Shown piece after piece: positions 1 to 7,187 of a DNA stretch of 64,000 nucleotides. Source of the DNA: Ornithinimicrobium sp. CNJ-824 (GTDB lineage: Bacteria; Actinomycetota; Actinomycetes; Actinomycetales; Dermatophilaceae). The DNA lies in the NCBI RefSeq assembly GCF_001942405.1, contig NZ_MKKA01000022.1:62001-126000 (forward strand), written 5' to 3'. Below the pieces are notes generated by a model. It had not been told where the DNA came from, did not search any database, and saw nothing but the letters and a program-made list of their open reading frames with translations. The position numbers were made by a program, and so were the translations under genes. Positions within the stretch are counted from its first letter, which is position 1, and the number at the start of each line of letters is the position of its first letter.

Positions 1-1
1 C

Positions 2-970
2 TACGCGGCCCTGGCCGCCGGCGGCGTCTACTGCGAGCCGCTGCCCGTCACCAAGATCGTGGACACCAACGGCGAGGAGATCCCGCTGGAGACCCCGGAG
101 TGCGAACGGGTCGTGGACGAGGAGGTCGCCCTCGGCACCGTCGAGCTGCTCAAGGAGGTCGTGCAGATGACCGGTTCCGGCTGGACCGCCATCCTCGACG
201 GGGAACGTCCGGCTGCAGGCAAGACGGGCACGAACAACAACTCCAGCCACACCTTCTTCGCCGGGTTCACCCCGCAGCTGTCGACCGCGGTCTTCGTCGG
301 GGTCCCCACGGGCGCGGCCCTCGGCGACGAGCGCGTCGACCTGCAGATCGGCGACCGCTTCATCGAGGGGCCGCTGTTCGGGTCCTCCTTGGCGGGCCCG
401 ACCTGGAAGCGGATCATGGACATGGCTCACGCCGACCTGCCGGTCGAGGACTGGGAGGAGCCCTCCGACGAGATCCTCAACGGCAAGCGGGTGACCATCC
501 CGGACGTCATCGGCATGGACGAGGAGGAGGCCCGCGAGGCGCTCCGCGAGGAGGGCCTGACCGCCTCGGTCCAGGACGTGGGGTCCAGCCGGCCCGAGGG
601 CACGGTCGTCTACACCACGCCCGGGGTGGGGTCCTCGATCCGGACCACGACCTCGGTGGTGCTGCACGTCTCGAGCGGTTTCGCCCCCCAGCCGCAGCCG
701 CAGCCGCAGCCGGCCCAGCCGGCCCAGCCGGCCCAGCCGGCCCCCGCCCAGCAGCCGGCCGCACCGCCCCCGCCGAGCCAGCCGGCGCCGCCGGACGAGC
801 CCGAGCCCGAGCCCGAGCCGGAGCCCACCGAGGAGGCCGAGCCCCCGCCTCCGGAGGAGGAGACCGAGCCGGCCCCGGCACCGGCGCCCGCTCCGCCGCC
901 CGAGGACGAGGAGGAGCCGCCCGGCGAGGGTCCGGGCGGGGACGGCCCACCCGGGCAGGACGACGGCTGA
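2..970 (+). CDS. Penicillin-binding protein with PASTA domain, C-terminal part (5' end outside window)
   Basis: The reading frame is open from base 2, so the start lies upstream of the window. What is visible is the end of a transpeptidase domain, with the KTG-box motif GKTGTNNNSS around bases 217-246, then one PASTA domain (about 490-680, beginning VTIPDVIGMDEEEA). A roughly 95-residue tail rich in Pro, Gln, Ala and Glu follows (QPQPQ, AQPAQP and EPEPEP runs). Class A PBPs polymerise and cross-link peptidoglycan outside the membrane; PASTA domains bind muropeptides or beta-lactams. The glycosyltransferase half and catalytic Ser motif are not in view, so class A is inferred from the family. 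A strong terminator follows the stop. Confidence 0.88.
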   Translation, partial: YAALAAGGVYCEPLPVTKIVDTNGEEIPLETPECERVVDEEVALGTVELLKEVVQMTGSGWTAILDGERPAAGKTGTNNNSSHTFFAGFTPQLSTAVFVGVPTGAALGDERVDLQIGDRFIEGPLFGSSLAGPTWKRIMDMAHADLPVEDWEEPSDEILNGKRVTIPDVIGMDEEEAREALREEGLTASVQDVGSSRPEGTVVYTTPGVGSSIRTTTSVVLHVSSGFAPQPQPQPQPAQPAQPAQPAPAQQPAAPPPPSQPAPPDEPEPEPEPEPTEEAEPPPPEEETEPAPAPAPAPPPEDEEEPPGEGPGGDGPPGQDDG

Positions 971-987
971 CGCCTGGCCGGACGGAC

Positions 988-1021
988 GACGAAGGCCCCC
1001 GGATCTCCGGGGGCCTTCGTC
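988..1021 (+). terminator. Rho-independent terminator after the PBP gene
   Basis: A 13-bp perfect stem (GACGAAGGCCCCC pairing with GGGGGCCTTCGTC) encloses an 8-nt loop, 17 bp after the PBP stop codon. Because the PBP and the yqeY-like gene converge here, it may serve both strands. Confidence 0.75.
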
Positions 1022-1048
1022 ACGCCACGGCCGGGACGGCCGGGACGG

Positions 1049-1509
1049 TCAGCCGGCGAGCGCTGACCTGACCGCCGCCGCCACCCGGCCCCCTCCGCCC
1101 GCCCCGCGACCCGCGGCTGGACGACCTTCATCACCTGACCCATCGCCGCCGCCCCGCTGACCCCGAGCTCGGCGACCGCCCGCTGTGCGATCTCGGCCAG
1201 CTCCGCGTCGTCGAGCTGCTCTGGGAGGTACCACTCGAGCACCGCCAGCTCGGCCTCCTCGCGGTCGGCGAGCTCGGGCCGACCGGCCTCGGCGAACGCC
1301 TGGGCCGCCTCCCGACGCTTCTTGGCCTCCTTGGCCACGACGCGCAGCAGCTCCTCCTCCGAGAGCTCGCGGTGCGAGGTCCCCGCGACCTCCTCGGTGG
1401 TCACGGCGGTCAGCACCATCCGCAGCGTGCCCGCCCGCACCTTGTCCTGGGCCCGCATCGCCTCCGTGAGGTCGTGGTGGAGGGTGGCCTTGAGTCCGCG
1501 CTCGGTCAT
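1049..1509 (-). CDS. GatB/YqeY domain protein (frameshifted)
   Basis: A GatB/YqeY family protein of about 153 aa. This family is related to the tRNA-binding tail of the GatB amidotransferase subunit; its own role is not well established. The first ~135 residues (MTERGLKATLHHDLTEAMRA through MGQVMKVVQPRVAGRAEG) read in one frame, but the usual family ending GGRVAAAVRSALAG followed by a stop lies in the next frame. Adding one base to the five-C run at 1089-1093 joins them cleanly. The shift is probably a sequencing indel. Without it the frame would run on to about base 610, through the terminator and the PBP tail, which is implausible. Confidence 0.8.
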
Positions 1510-1584
1510 GACGGCAGTCTCTCACCCACGCCCGTCGGCCCGCCGTCCTCCGCCGCCCCGGGACGCACCTGCGAGGATCGACCC

Positions 1585-2571
1585 ATGGACCGACGGGTAT
1601 GGGGTGCGCTGGGCACGGGTGCAGGTCTGGCCGCCGCTGGGGCCGCCTACGCGACCTGGGTGGAGCCGCGCTGGTTCGCCCTGCGCCGGGTGGAGGTGCC
1701 GTGCCTGCCGTCCAGGGCGACCTCCGTGCGCGTGCTCCACCTCTCCGACCTGCACCTCGTGCCCCGCCAGCGCATCAAGCGCGCCTGGGTGCGGCGTCTG
1801 GCCGACCTGCGGCCAGACCTGGTCGTCGACACCGGTGACAACCTGGCGGCACGGGACGCCGTGCCCGCGCTGGTCGACACCCTCGACGGGTTGCTGGACG
1901 TCCCGGGCGCCTTCGTGCTGGGCAGCAACGACTACTTCGCCCCCGGTCTGAAGAACCCGTTGCGCTACCTCGACGACAGCCACGACCGGCCGGTGCGCAC
2001 CGGAGCGGCGACCCCGGGGCAGCACGGCCCCGGACCGGCGGATCCCACCGACCGGGGCCGGTTGCCCACCGAGGAGCTCCTGGAGGCGCTGACAGGCCGG
2101 GGCTGGGTCGACCTGACCAACGCCCGTGCCCGCCTGGAGGTCGCCGGGCTGAGGCTGGAGCTGGTGGGGGTCGACGACCCGCACCTGGAGTACGACGACT
2201 ACGGCGTCGTGGCCGGGCCGGCCGCGGACGACGTCGACCTGACGATCGGGGTGACGCACGCCCCCTACCGACGGGTCCTCGATGCGATGAGCAGGGACGG
2301 TGCCGGGCTGCTGATCGCCGGACACACCCACGGCGGGCAGCTGCAGGTGCCCGGGTACGGGGCCCTGGTGACCAACTGCGAACTGGACACCGCACGGGCC
2401 TCGGGACTCTCGCGGTGGTGGCCGGGGGCCGGGTCCACGCCGTCCACCGAGGCACCCGACGACGCGGCGTGGCTGCACGTCTCCGCCGGGCTCGGCGGCA
2501 ACCCCTACACCCCATTCCGGTTCTCCTGCCGTCCGGAGGCCACCCTCCTGACGCTCGTCCCGGCACGGTGA
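1585..2571 (+). CDS. Metallophosphoesterase, membrane-anchored (YkuE-like)
   Basis: A 328-aa calcineurin-like phosphoesterase. After a short N-terminal hydrophobic segment (residues ~7-25) come the metal-binding motifs in order: HLSDLHL (~53-59), DTGDN (~80-84), GSND (~113), a THAPY block, and GHTHGGQ (~245-251). Such proteins hydrolyse phosphoester bonds with a two-metal centre; the substrate cannot be read from the sequence. The ATG at 1585 was chosen over in-frame upstream codons because homologous architecture begins just before the hydrophobic segment, and a weak -10-like GAGGAT lies 6 nt upstream, suggesting a leaderless mRNA. It is divergent from the YqeY gene. Confidence 0.85.
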   Translation: MDRRVWGALGTGAGLAAAGAAYATWVEPRWFALRRVEVPCLPSRATSVRVLHLSDLHLVPRQRIKRAWVRRLADLRPDLVVDTGDNLAARDAVPALVDTLDGLLDVPGAFVLGSNDYFAPGLKNPLRYLDDSHDRPVRTGAATPGQHGPGPADPTDRGRLPTEELLEALTGRGWVDLTNARARLEVAGLRLELVGVDDPHLEYDDYGVVAGPAADDVDLTIGVTHAPYRRVLDAMSRDGAGLLIAGHTHGGQLQVPGYGALVTNCELDTARASGLSRWWPGAGSTPSTEAPDDAAWLHVSAGLGGNPYTPFRFSCRPEATLLTLVPAR

Positions 2572-2603
2572 GAGAGCCTGGATCCCGCACCTGGGTCCGC
2601 GGG

Positions 2604-2633
2604 TTGGGAGCACACCCGACGGTGGGTTAGCAT
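2604..2633 (+). promoter_or_regulatory. Candidate promoter of tRNA-Pro
   Basis: TTGGGA (2604-2609) and TAGCAT (2628-2633) are separated by 18 nt and sit about 38 bp before the mature tRNA. Assigned by eye from hexamer similarity and position only. Confidence 0.4.
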
Positions 2634-2670
2634 TGTCGACGCTGTCCGACGACCCTCGCGTCGCCGGCCA

Positions 2671-2747
<77 letters not shown>

Positions 2748-2755
2748 TGACACAA

Positions 2756-2796
2756 AAGGGCCGTTGACCTGCGGAAACGCGGGGTCAACGGCCCTT
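2756..2796 (+). terminator. Terminator after tRNA-Pro
   Basis: A 14-bp perfect stem (AAGGGCCGTTGACC with GGTCAACGGCCCTT) begins 9 nt after the tRNA CCA. Confidence 0.75.
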
Positions 2797-2809
2797 CTGA
2801 TTTCGCGGT

Positions 2810-2833
2810 CGTGCCTTGAACGTGCCTGGAGAT
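2810..2833 (+). repeat. Left copy of island-flanking near-repeat
   Basis: A 24-bp sequence beginning CGTGCCTTGAACGTGCC that matches 21 of 24 positions at 6065-6088. It contains two direct CGTGCC hexamers 11 bp apart, a layout reminiscent of integrase arm-type sites. Whether it is an attachment site or an integrase-binding site is undecided. Confidence 0.45.
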
Positions 2834-3339
2834 TTGGTCCCGCCAGGCAGCTCTGGGGCCCCCGGACCCCGGTGGCGGGCCGCGCCAGAAGCACGTCGAC
2901 CCTCGCCGGCCGACAGACGCTGAGGCGCATGACCGCCGGCCCACGCCGTGAGAGCCCCTCGACCCACGCAGACCCGCTGAGCGTCAGCACGCTCATCGGT
3001 AAGGACCTTGTCGATGCGGCCTGCCTGGCAGATCTGGCGAAGTCTGATGCGATGACCGTCCCGGACATCTTGCACGAGGAGCGAGCCGGGCTCAGCGCCG
3101 GGGGAACGGTCCGGCTTTCGGTGGATGAAGAAGGCGATTCCCGATACGCATCTATTGGGGATGATTTGGCCCGGTCAGATGGCGCCTCCTGCTATTTCAT
3201 CCACGAACTGTCCTCCGCATCGCCCAGCCGCCGGCGAGGTCGACGCCGCCACTCTGTAAATGCCGCTGGTCGCTCGGCTGTCGAGGTTTGGGACCCGAGT
3301 CTTCGGGCGCTGGGACGTAGCCTCCTTCCGCTGCACCTT
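2834..3339. other. Gene-poor stretch of the island
   Basis: About 500 bp without a convincing gene. The open frames here have no recognisable domain and no family-like composition, and from about 3110 to 3200 the DNA is clearly less GC-rich than the surroundings. It may be degenerate mobile DNA. Confidence 0.5.
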
Positions 3340-3354
3340 CGTTACATGTAACGT
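3340..3354 (+). promoter_or_regulatory. Operator/promoter of the MazEF-like pair
   Basis: A 14-bp perfect palindrome, CGTTACATGTAACG (3340-3353), overlaps a -10-like TAACGT (3349-3354). That hexamer lies 7 nt before the antitoxin ATG, so the mRNA is probably leaderless and the palindrome sits where a repressor would block RNA polymerase. Toxin-antitoxin complexes usually autoregulate; that this palindrome is their site is inferred. Confidence 0.6.
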
Positions 3355-3361
3355 GGTTGGC

Positions 3362-3568
3362 ATGACGGTGAAGCATCGAGTCAGCGAGTACCGGCGCAGG
3401 ATGCGCGCACGCGGCCTTCGACCCGTGCAGATCTGGGTGCCGGACGTGCGTAGCGAGCGCTTTGCGCAGGAGGCCGAACGCCAGGCGGACCTGGTCGCGA
3501 GGGCGGACGAGCAGTCCGATGACCAGGAGTTCGTCGAAACCGTCACCGCCCGCTGGGACGAGGAGTGA
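3362..3568 (+). CDS. Antitoxin, MazE-like (DUF3018-type)
   Basis: A 68-aa protein starting MTVKHRVSEYRRRMRARGLR, with the basic N-terminal half and acidic C-terminal half (ending WDEE) typical of DUF3018-type MazE antitoxins. The start RGLRPVQIWVPD block resembles that family. It should bind the palindrome just upstream and neutralise the MazF protein encoded next. The stop overlaps the toxin start by 4 bp (GTGA), indicating translational coupling. ATG 3362 is preferred over an upstream in-frame start because of the -10 at 3349 and the usual family length. Confidence 0.75.
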   Translation: MTVKHRVSEYRRRMRARGLRPVQIWVPDVRSERFAQEAERQADLVARADEQSDDQEFVETVTARWDEE

Positions 3569-3891
3569 GGCGCGGCGAGCTGTGGACCGTCGCCGGGGGT
3601 GTCTACGCCTCCAAGCCGAGACCCGCATTGATCGTGCAGGACGACCTCTTCAAGGGCACTGCCTCGGTGACCGTGGCGCCCCTGACGACGACGCTGGTCG
3701 ATGCCCCTCTGCTTCGCGTACGCGTCGCCGCCGATGATCTCACCGGTCTTCAGCACGACAGCCAGGTCATGATCGACAAGGTCACCACAGTCCGCCGCGA
3801 GAACGTCGGTACGCGCGTTGGCCGCCTGGCGCCCGAAAGTCTCGTGGAGGTCGAACGCGCCCTCATGGCTTTCCTCGGCCTGGCTAGGTAG
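3565..3891 (+). CDS. MazF/PemK-type toxin (endoribonuclease)
   Basis: A 108-aa MazF/PemK family protein. The family N-terminus RRGELWTVAGGVYASKPRPA is present, followed by LIVQDD, VTVAPLTTT and the DKVTTVRRENVG block near residues 75-86. MazF toxins cleave mRNA at short sequences and are held inactive by the antitoxin. The GTG start overlaps the antitoxin stop. The family match is clear; cleavage specificity cannot be told from sequence. Confidence 0.85.
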   Translation: MRRGELWTVAGGVYASKPRPALIVQDDLFKGTASVTVAPLTTTLVDAPLLRVRVAADDLTGLQHDSQVMIDKVTTVRRENVGTRVGRLAPESLVEVERALMAFLGLAR

Positions 3892-4114
3892 TGGATGAGC
3901 GACCACTGCGGACATCCGCATTTGCCGCTGCGGTGTCGCTCCTGTACACGGCCTGCTAACGCTGCAGCCGGGCTCAGCCGCGATTCTGCATCCCAACTGC
4001 GCCACCGTGGCCGACGCCGAGATGTGTGCAGCCGTCAGAAGCGGGCCCGGATCAGACCTCAGGGGTGGCCCGGCGTTACCGAAGCGCGGGCCGAGCCTGC
4101 GGCTGCCGTCCGGG

Positions 4115-4684
4115 TCAAGCCGGGGGCCTGCGGTCTGGAGCCGATACCGACCGCTGCACGAACCGGAGTGCACGCGCGATGGCGACCTTGTGCGTCTCTG
4201 TCGACAGCATCGCTAACCGCTCCTCGATGATCCTCGGCTGGACCATCGCCGCGGAGATGAGCGCACCGACGAACTCATAGTCCTTCTCCCGGCCGGCCAT
4301 GAGCTTGGCGACACAGAGGTCATGGGGCTCAAGGAACAGAGGGCGAGCGGGAGCAGATGAGGCCAGGCCCCAGGTGCGCAGGCGGGCCTGCCAACCGTCG
4401 GGAAGTATCGACGTGCTCACCGAGATGCCCTCGGCATAGATCCCCTCGGCCGCGTGCATCTGCGAGAGCTCACCAATAGCACCCTCGACCATGTCGGCCT
4501 TCTTGCGGTCCGGGCCGTCGTCCAGGAAGGCGATGCCGACCTCCATGGACGCCGTGGCCTCGGGCGGAAGCTCGTCCTCGTCCCACGTGCCGAGGACTGC
4601 CTGCGAGCCCATGACCAGGACCTCCGGGTCCTTGGTGACGTCGCAGGCAGCCATGAGCAGGCGTGCCAGCTGCTGGCGGTTCAT
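4115..4684 (-). CDS. DUF6036-like nucleotidyltransferase (AbiEii-like)
   Basis: A 189-aa protein (MNRQQLARLLMAACDVTKDP) with a nucleotidyltransferase-like GSQAVLG motif near residue 27 and the phrase DELPPEATASMEV that is typical of DUF6036 proteins. These resemble AbiEii-type toxins paired with an HTH partner. In that fold a [DE]-h-[DE] pair binds metal; here the segment reads SMEVGIAF, with Gly where the second acid is expected, so catalysis may be lost. Its ATG overlaps the stop of the upstream HTH gene (ATGA). A 223-bp stretch without a gene separates its end from mazF. Confidence 0.65.
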   Translation of the reverse strand: MNRQQLARLLMAACDVTKDPEVLVMGSQAVLGTWDEDELPPEATASMEVGIAFLDDGPDRKKADMVEGAIGELSQMHAAEGIYAEGISVSTSILPDGWQARLRTWGLASSAPARPLFLEPHDLCVAKLMAGREKDYEFVGALISAAMVQPRIIEERLAMLSTETHKVAIARALRFVQRSVSAPDRRPPA

Positions 4685-5176
4685 GCCGCCGGCGCGCGCT
4701 TCTCGCGGAAGGTACGCAGCGCCTGGGTCCGTTCGGTCTGGCTCAGGACGCCGGCGAACGGGGAGTTCTGGCGCAGCTCGCGCGCGGGGGCTGGTGCTGA
4801 GGATCGTGCCGACCGTCTGTTCAGGTCCCCGGGCGAGGATGCTGTCCCACTCACGGAGGTGCTCGACCGTTCGGCCGTCCGCCCGATGCATGGAGCTCCA
4901 GCGCCGGATGTTCTCTCGTGCCAGCCCCATGACTTCCTCCGGCCTGGTGAGCAGGTGGGTGAGCATCGCCTGGTGCATCCACAGCTGCTTGCGCTGCTCC
5001 TCCGTCATCGACTGGGCGTCGAGCAGGGCCTCGACGTCAGAGCGTCTGACTCTGCGGTGCGCCCCCACCCTGATGCCAGGCAGGTCGCCCCGCTCGCACA
5101 GGTCGACGACGTGCTGACGCGAGACGCCGAGCGCCTCGGCGACCGCCCCCGTCTTCATCAGCTTGTCGTTCTCCAT
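4681..5176 (-). CDS. HTH partner/antitoxin of the nucleotidyltransferase (frameshifted)
   Basis: About 164 aa. The N-terminus (MENDKLMKTGAVAEALGVSR) is a MerR/excisionase-like helix-turn-helix, continuing through QHVVDLCERGDLPGIRVGAH to about residue 55; the rest is helical. As sequenced, the frame fuses to the downstream gene, but removing one base from the five-G run at 4786-4790 gives the ending ARELRQNSPFAGVL...FREKRAPAA and a stop that overlaps the nucleotidyltransferase ATG. I therefore read two genes, not a fusion. Its likely role is to repress the operon and neutralise the partner, by analogy with AbiEi. Confidence 0.65.
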
Positions 5177-5182
5177 GTCTCT

Positions 5183-5188
5183 ACTCTA
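5183..5188 (-). promoter_or_regulatory. -10 element of the HTH/nucleotidyltransferase operon
   Basis: TAGAGT on the minus strand lies 6 nt before the ATG at 5176, consistent with a leaderless transcript. The region just upstream is unusually AT-rich for this window (AAACACCAAAAACACAAC on the plus strand). Confidence 0.5.
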
Positions 5189-5259
5189 GGGCAAACACCA
5201 AAAACACAACAGACCCCGGCAGGGGCGCGTTCGGCCAGGCATTGGGGGCAAGGCGACGT

Positions 5260-6052
5260 TCACAGTCCGTCGCGACGCGGCGAACCCGCCTCGACCATCG
5301 CCGAGAGCGCCTCCGCGATCCTGGCGTCCCTGTCCGCCGCGGCGTGCTGGTAGCGCAGGGCCGCCTTGTGCGTCGAGTGGCCGAGCCGAGCCATGAGCTC
5401 AGCCAGCGTCGCTCCCGCCTGCGCCGCGAACACCGCTCCCGTATGTCGCAGGTCGTGCCAGCGCAGGTCCGGACGCCCGGCCGCTGCCCACGCGGGGTGC
5501 CATGCCTTGTTGAGGGTCGACACGGCCAGGTGCTGGGCCCGGGTTGCTCCTGGCGTGGAACAGCAGCGCGTCCCGTCGCTTGTCCTCCATCGCGTCCAGG
5601 TGCGCCTGATCGCGGGCATGATCGCGGACGGCAGCGTGGCGGCGCGGGTCACATGGACGACGTTGCCGGACAGGTCCTTGCGTCGCAGCTCCGCCACCTC
5701 ACTCCAGCGGAGCCCCACCCCAGGCGGACAGGAGCACGGCGGCCCGCAGCTGGGGCGGCGAACGGTCGAGCTGGCCGGCGTAGAGCACCCTGGTCCGCAG
5801 CTTGAGGTCCTGCCGTTCCTCCAGCCACCCCTGCGCGTACTCGCTGAGGGCCACCGACCGGCGTCGCCTCTCCCCAGTCAGGATCCACCCGGGTCCCAGC
5901 TCCGTGCACTTGGTCCGCAGCCAGGCCTCCGCCGCGTCCCTGCTCGCGAACGTGCGCGGCGCCTTGTGCTCCAGCGCCTCCCACGTGTAGCGGGCCTGCC
6001 ACTTCCCCGACGGCAGACGGCGCACCGAGCCGAACCGTCGATCGCGTGCCAT
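5260..6052 (-). pseudogene. Tyrosine recombinase (phage-type integrase), decayed
   Basis: The N-terminus (MARDRRFGSVRRLPSGKWQA) is an actinophage-type integrase start with AP2-like arm-binding region. The C-terminal catalytic part has HDLRHTG and LGHSTHKAALRYQH, giving the HxLRH box and the catalytic Tyr. Between YAGQLDR and PPQLRAAVLLSAWGG roughly 90 residues of the core-binding domain are missing compared with full integrases of 370-400 aa. At least three single-base shifts (near 5540, 5604 and 5713-5716) also break the frame. The indels might be sequencing errors, but the internal deletion would inactivate the enzyme. It probably inserted the island at tRNA-Pro. Confidence 0.8.
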
Positions 6053-6064
6053 GCCGCCGCCTTT

Positions 6065-6088
6065 CGTGCCATGAACGTGCCGTGAGAT
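6065..6088 (+). repeat. Right copy of island-flanking near-repeat
   Basis: CGTGCCATGAACGTGCC and the following 7 bp match 2810-2833 at 21 of 24 positions. It lies 13 bp upstream of the integrase start, so it could be part of the attachment region or an integrase arm site. Confidence 0.45.
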
Positions 6089-6247
6089 GTCACCCCGGCT
6101 GCACGATGACCGGCCCTGACTCGCCAGAACGCAGTCCCGGCCGGTCCTTGTCGGTCCGCCGGGCCGTCTGTACCGCAGGATCGCCCGGCGCGACCGACCT
6201 GCGCCGCTCACGCGAACCCTTGAGGTTAGGGCCCGGGCGCACGCTTC

Positions 6248-6952
6248 TTAGGGCAGCACCGTTCCGGCCAGGACGACGTCCCTGCCGGAGAGGTCCGCGC
6301 GGAACCCGTCGTCCTGGACGGTGACGTCCTGCAGCACGAGGTTCTCCGGCAGGCCCTCGATCGGGTGCTCGATGGTGACGAAGCGGCGCACCACCGCCGC
6401 CACCGTCCGGGAGAGCAGGTCGGGGCCGCCCAGGTCGATGGACGTCGGCTCCACCACCAGCAGCCCTCCGACGACGTCCACCGTGCCGGTGGCGACGACG
6501 GTCGCGTCCCGGCCCAGCACCTCCACGGTGCGCACGACCGCCGCCTGCCCGTCCTCCGCCGGGCGGACCACGGAGTCCCCGCCGAGGTCGGCCGCCACGT
6601 CCGCGAAGGGCACCGTCGCCTGCACCTCCAGGCTGTCCGCGACCAGCCCCTCCTCCCCGGAGCGGACCCCGTGGGCGACCGCCTCGACGTCGCGCAGGGT
6701 CGAGTCGGGGAGAACGACCGTCCCGGCCACGACGTCCACCCCGCCCAGCCAGATCTCGTCGTCGGCGAGGTCCGCGGGAGGGCCGTCCGTCGACGCGGCC
6801 TGACGGTCGTCGGCGCTGGTCGGTCCGGTCCGGTCGACGCTGTCGGCGGCAGGCGTCGACACGGCCCACCACAGCACGACGAGCGCCAGCACGAACAGCA
6901 GCAGCATCCCGAGGGCACCGATGGCCAGGTCCGTGGCGCGCGAGCGGTTCAT
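6248..6952 (-). CDS. LmeA-like (DUF2993) lipid-binding protein
   Basis: A 234-aa protein with one N-terminal membrane anchor (residues ~8-31, LAIGALGMLLLFVLALVVLW), a Thr/Ser/Asp-rich linker, and then a domain with the repeated short beta/helix pattern of DUF2993, the family of the mycobacterial mannosyltransferase-accessory protein LmeA. It should sit on the outer face of the membrane. Evidence is architecture and short motifs rather than catalytic residues. A weak -10-like CACACT lies 6 nt before the ATG. It is the first chromosomal gene past the island. Confidence 0.6.
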   Translation of the reverse strand: MNRSRATDLAIGALGMLLLFVLALVVLWWAVSTPAADSVDRTGPTSADDRQAASTDGPPADLADDEIWLGGVDVVAGTVVLPDSTLRDVEAVAHGVRSGEEGLVADSLEVQATVPFADVAADLGGDSVVRPAEDGQAAVVRTVEVLGRDATVVATGTVDVVGGLLVVEPTSIDLGGPDLLSRTVAAVVRRFVTIEHPIEGLPENLVLQDVTVQDDGFRADLSGRDVVLAGTVLP

Positions 6953-7040
6953 GGCCCCAGTGTGCTGGAGAGCACCCGCGTGCGCCCGGTCCGCCCTCGC
7001 CGTGGGGCAGCGCAGGCCGGTCAGCAGGCAGCGGGTCCGG

Positions 7041-7169
7041 TCAGATCACCCGCCGTCCGGCCTGCCGGGCGCGACGGACGTCGCGGGCGAACGCGCCCAC
7101 GACGACCAGCAGGACGGCCAGGACGACGACTGGCCAGATGAGCACGTAGGTGGTCAGGAGTGCAGTCAT
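7041..7169 (-). CDS. Small symporter-associated membrane protein (42 aa)
   Basis: A 42-residue ORF beginning MTALLTTYVLIWPVVVLAVL: one transmembrane helix followed by a short basic tail (RRARQAGRR). A good ribosome binding site (AGGAGA) is 6 nt upstream. It starts 18 bp after the symporter stop on the same strand. Tiny proteins of this size and layout are known next to SSS/NSS transporters as putative transporter small subunits. Function in complex assembly is inferred from that association. Confidence 0.75.
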   Translation of the reverse strand: MTALLTTYVLIWPVVVLAVLLVVVGAFARDVRRARQAGRRVI

Positions 7170-7187
7170 GGTGGTTCTCCTCGGGAG

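Larger units (their letters stand above)
2748..6100. mobile_element. Probable small genomic island next to tRNA-Pro
   Basis: Everything between the tRNA and the chromosomal LmeA-like gene is accessory: a MazEF-like pair, an HTH/nucleotidyltransferase pair and a broken tyrosine integrase. The stretch also holds gene-poor DNA that is less GC-rich than the rest. Two near-identical 24-bp sequences (2810-2833 and 6065-6088) bracket it. No long copy of the tRNA 3' end was found at the right side (only the 10-mer TGTCACCCCG at about 6087), so exact attachment sites are not proven. The borders given are approximate. Confidence 0.6.

Noticed and set aside
610-1048. Extension of the YqeY-like protein into the PBP tail and terminator
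   Set aside because: The extension is Gly/Ser-rich antisense of the PBP tail; a frameshift at 1089-1093 gives the true end.
3260-3361. N-terminal extension of the MazE-like antitoxin
   Set aside because: It would read through the promoter palindrome, and the shorter start fits the family length.
4115-5176. A single 353-aa HTH-nucleotidyltransferase fusion
   Set aside because: The joining region is non-family in this frame, while the alternative frame gives the known C-terminus and an ATGA overlap with the next ATG; a one-base insertion is simpler.
6087-6096. TGTCACCCCG as the right attachment site matching the tRNA 3' end
   Set aside because: Only 10 bp match; too short to prove an att core in a window of this composition.
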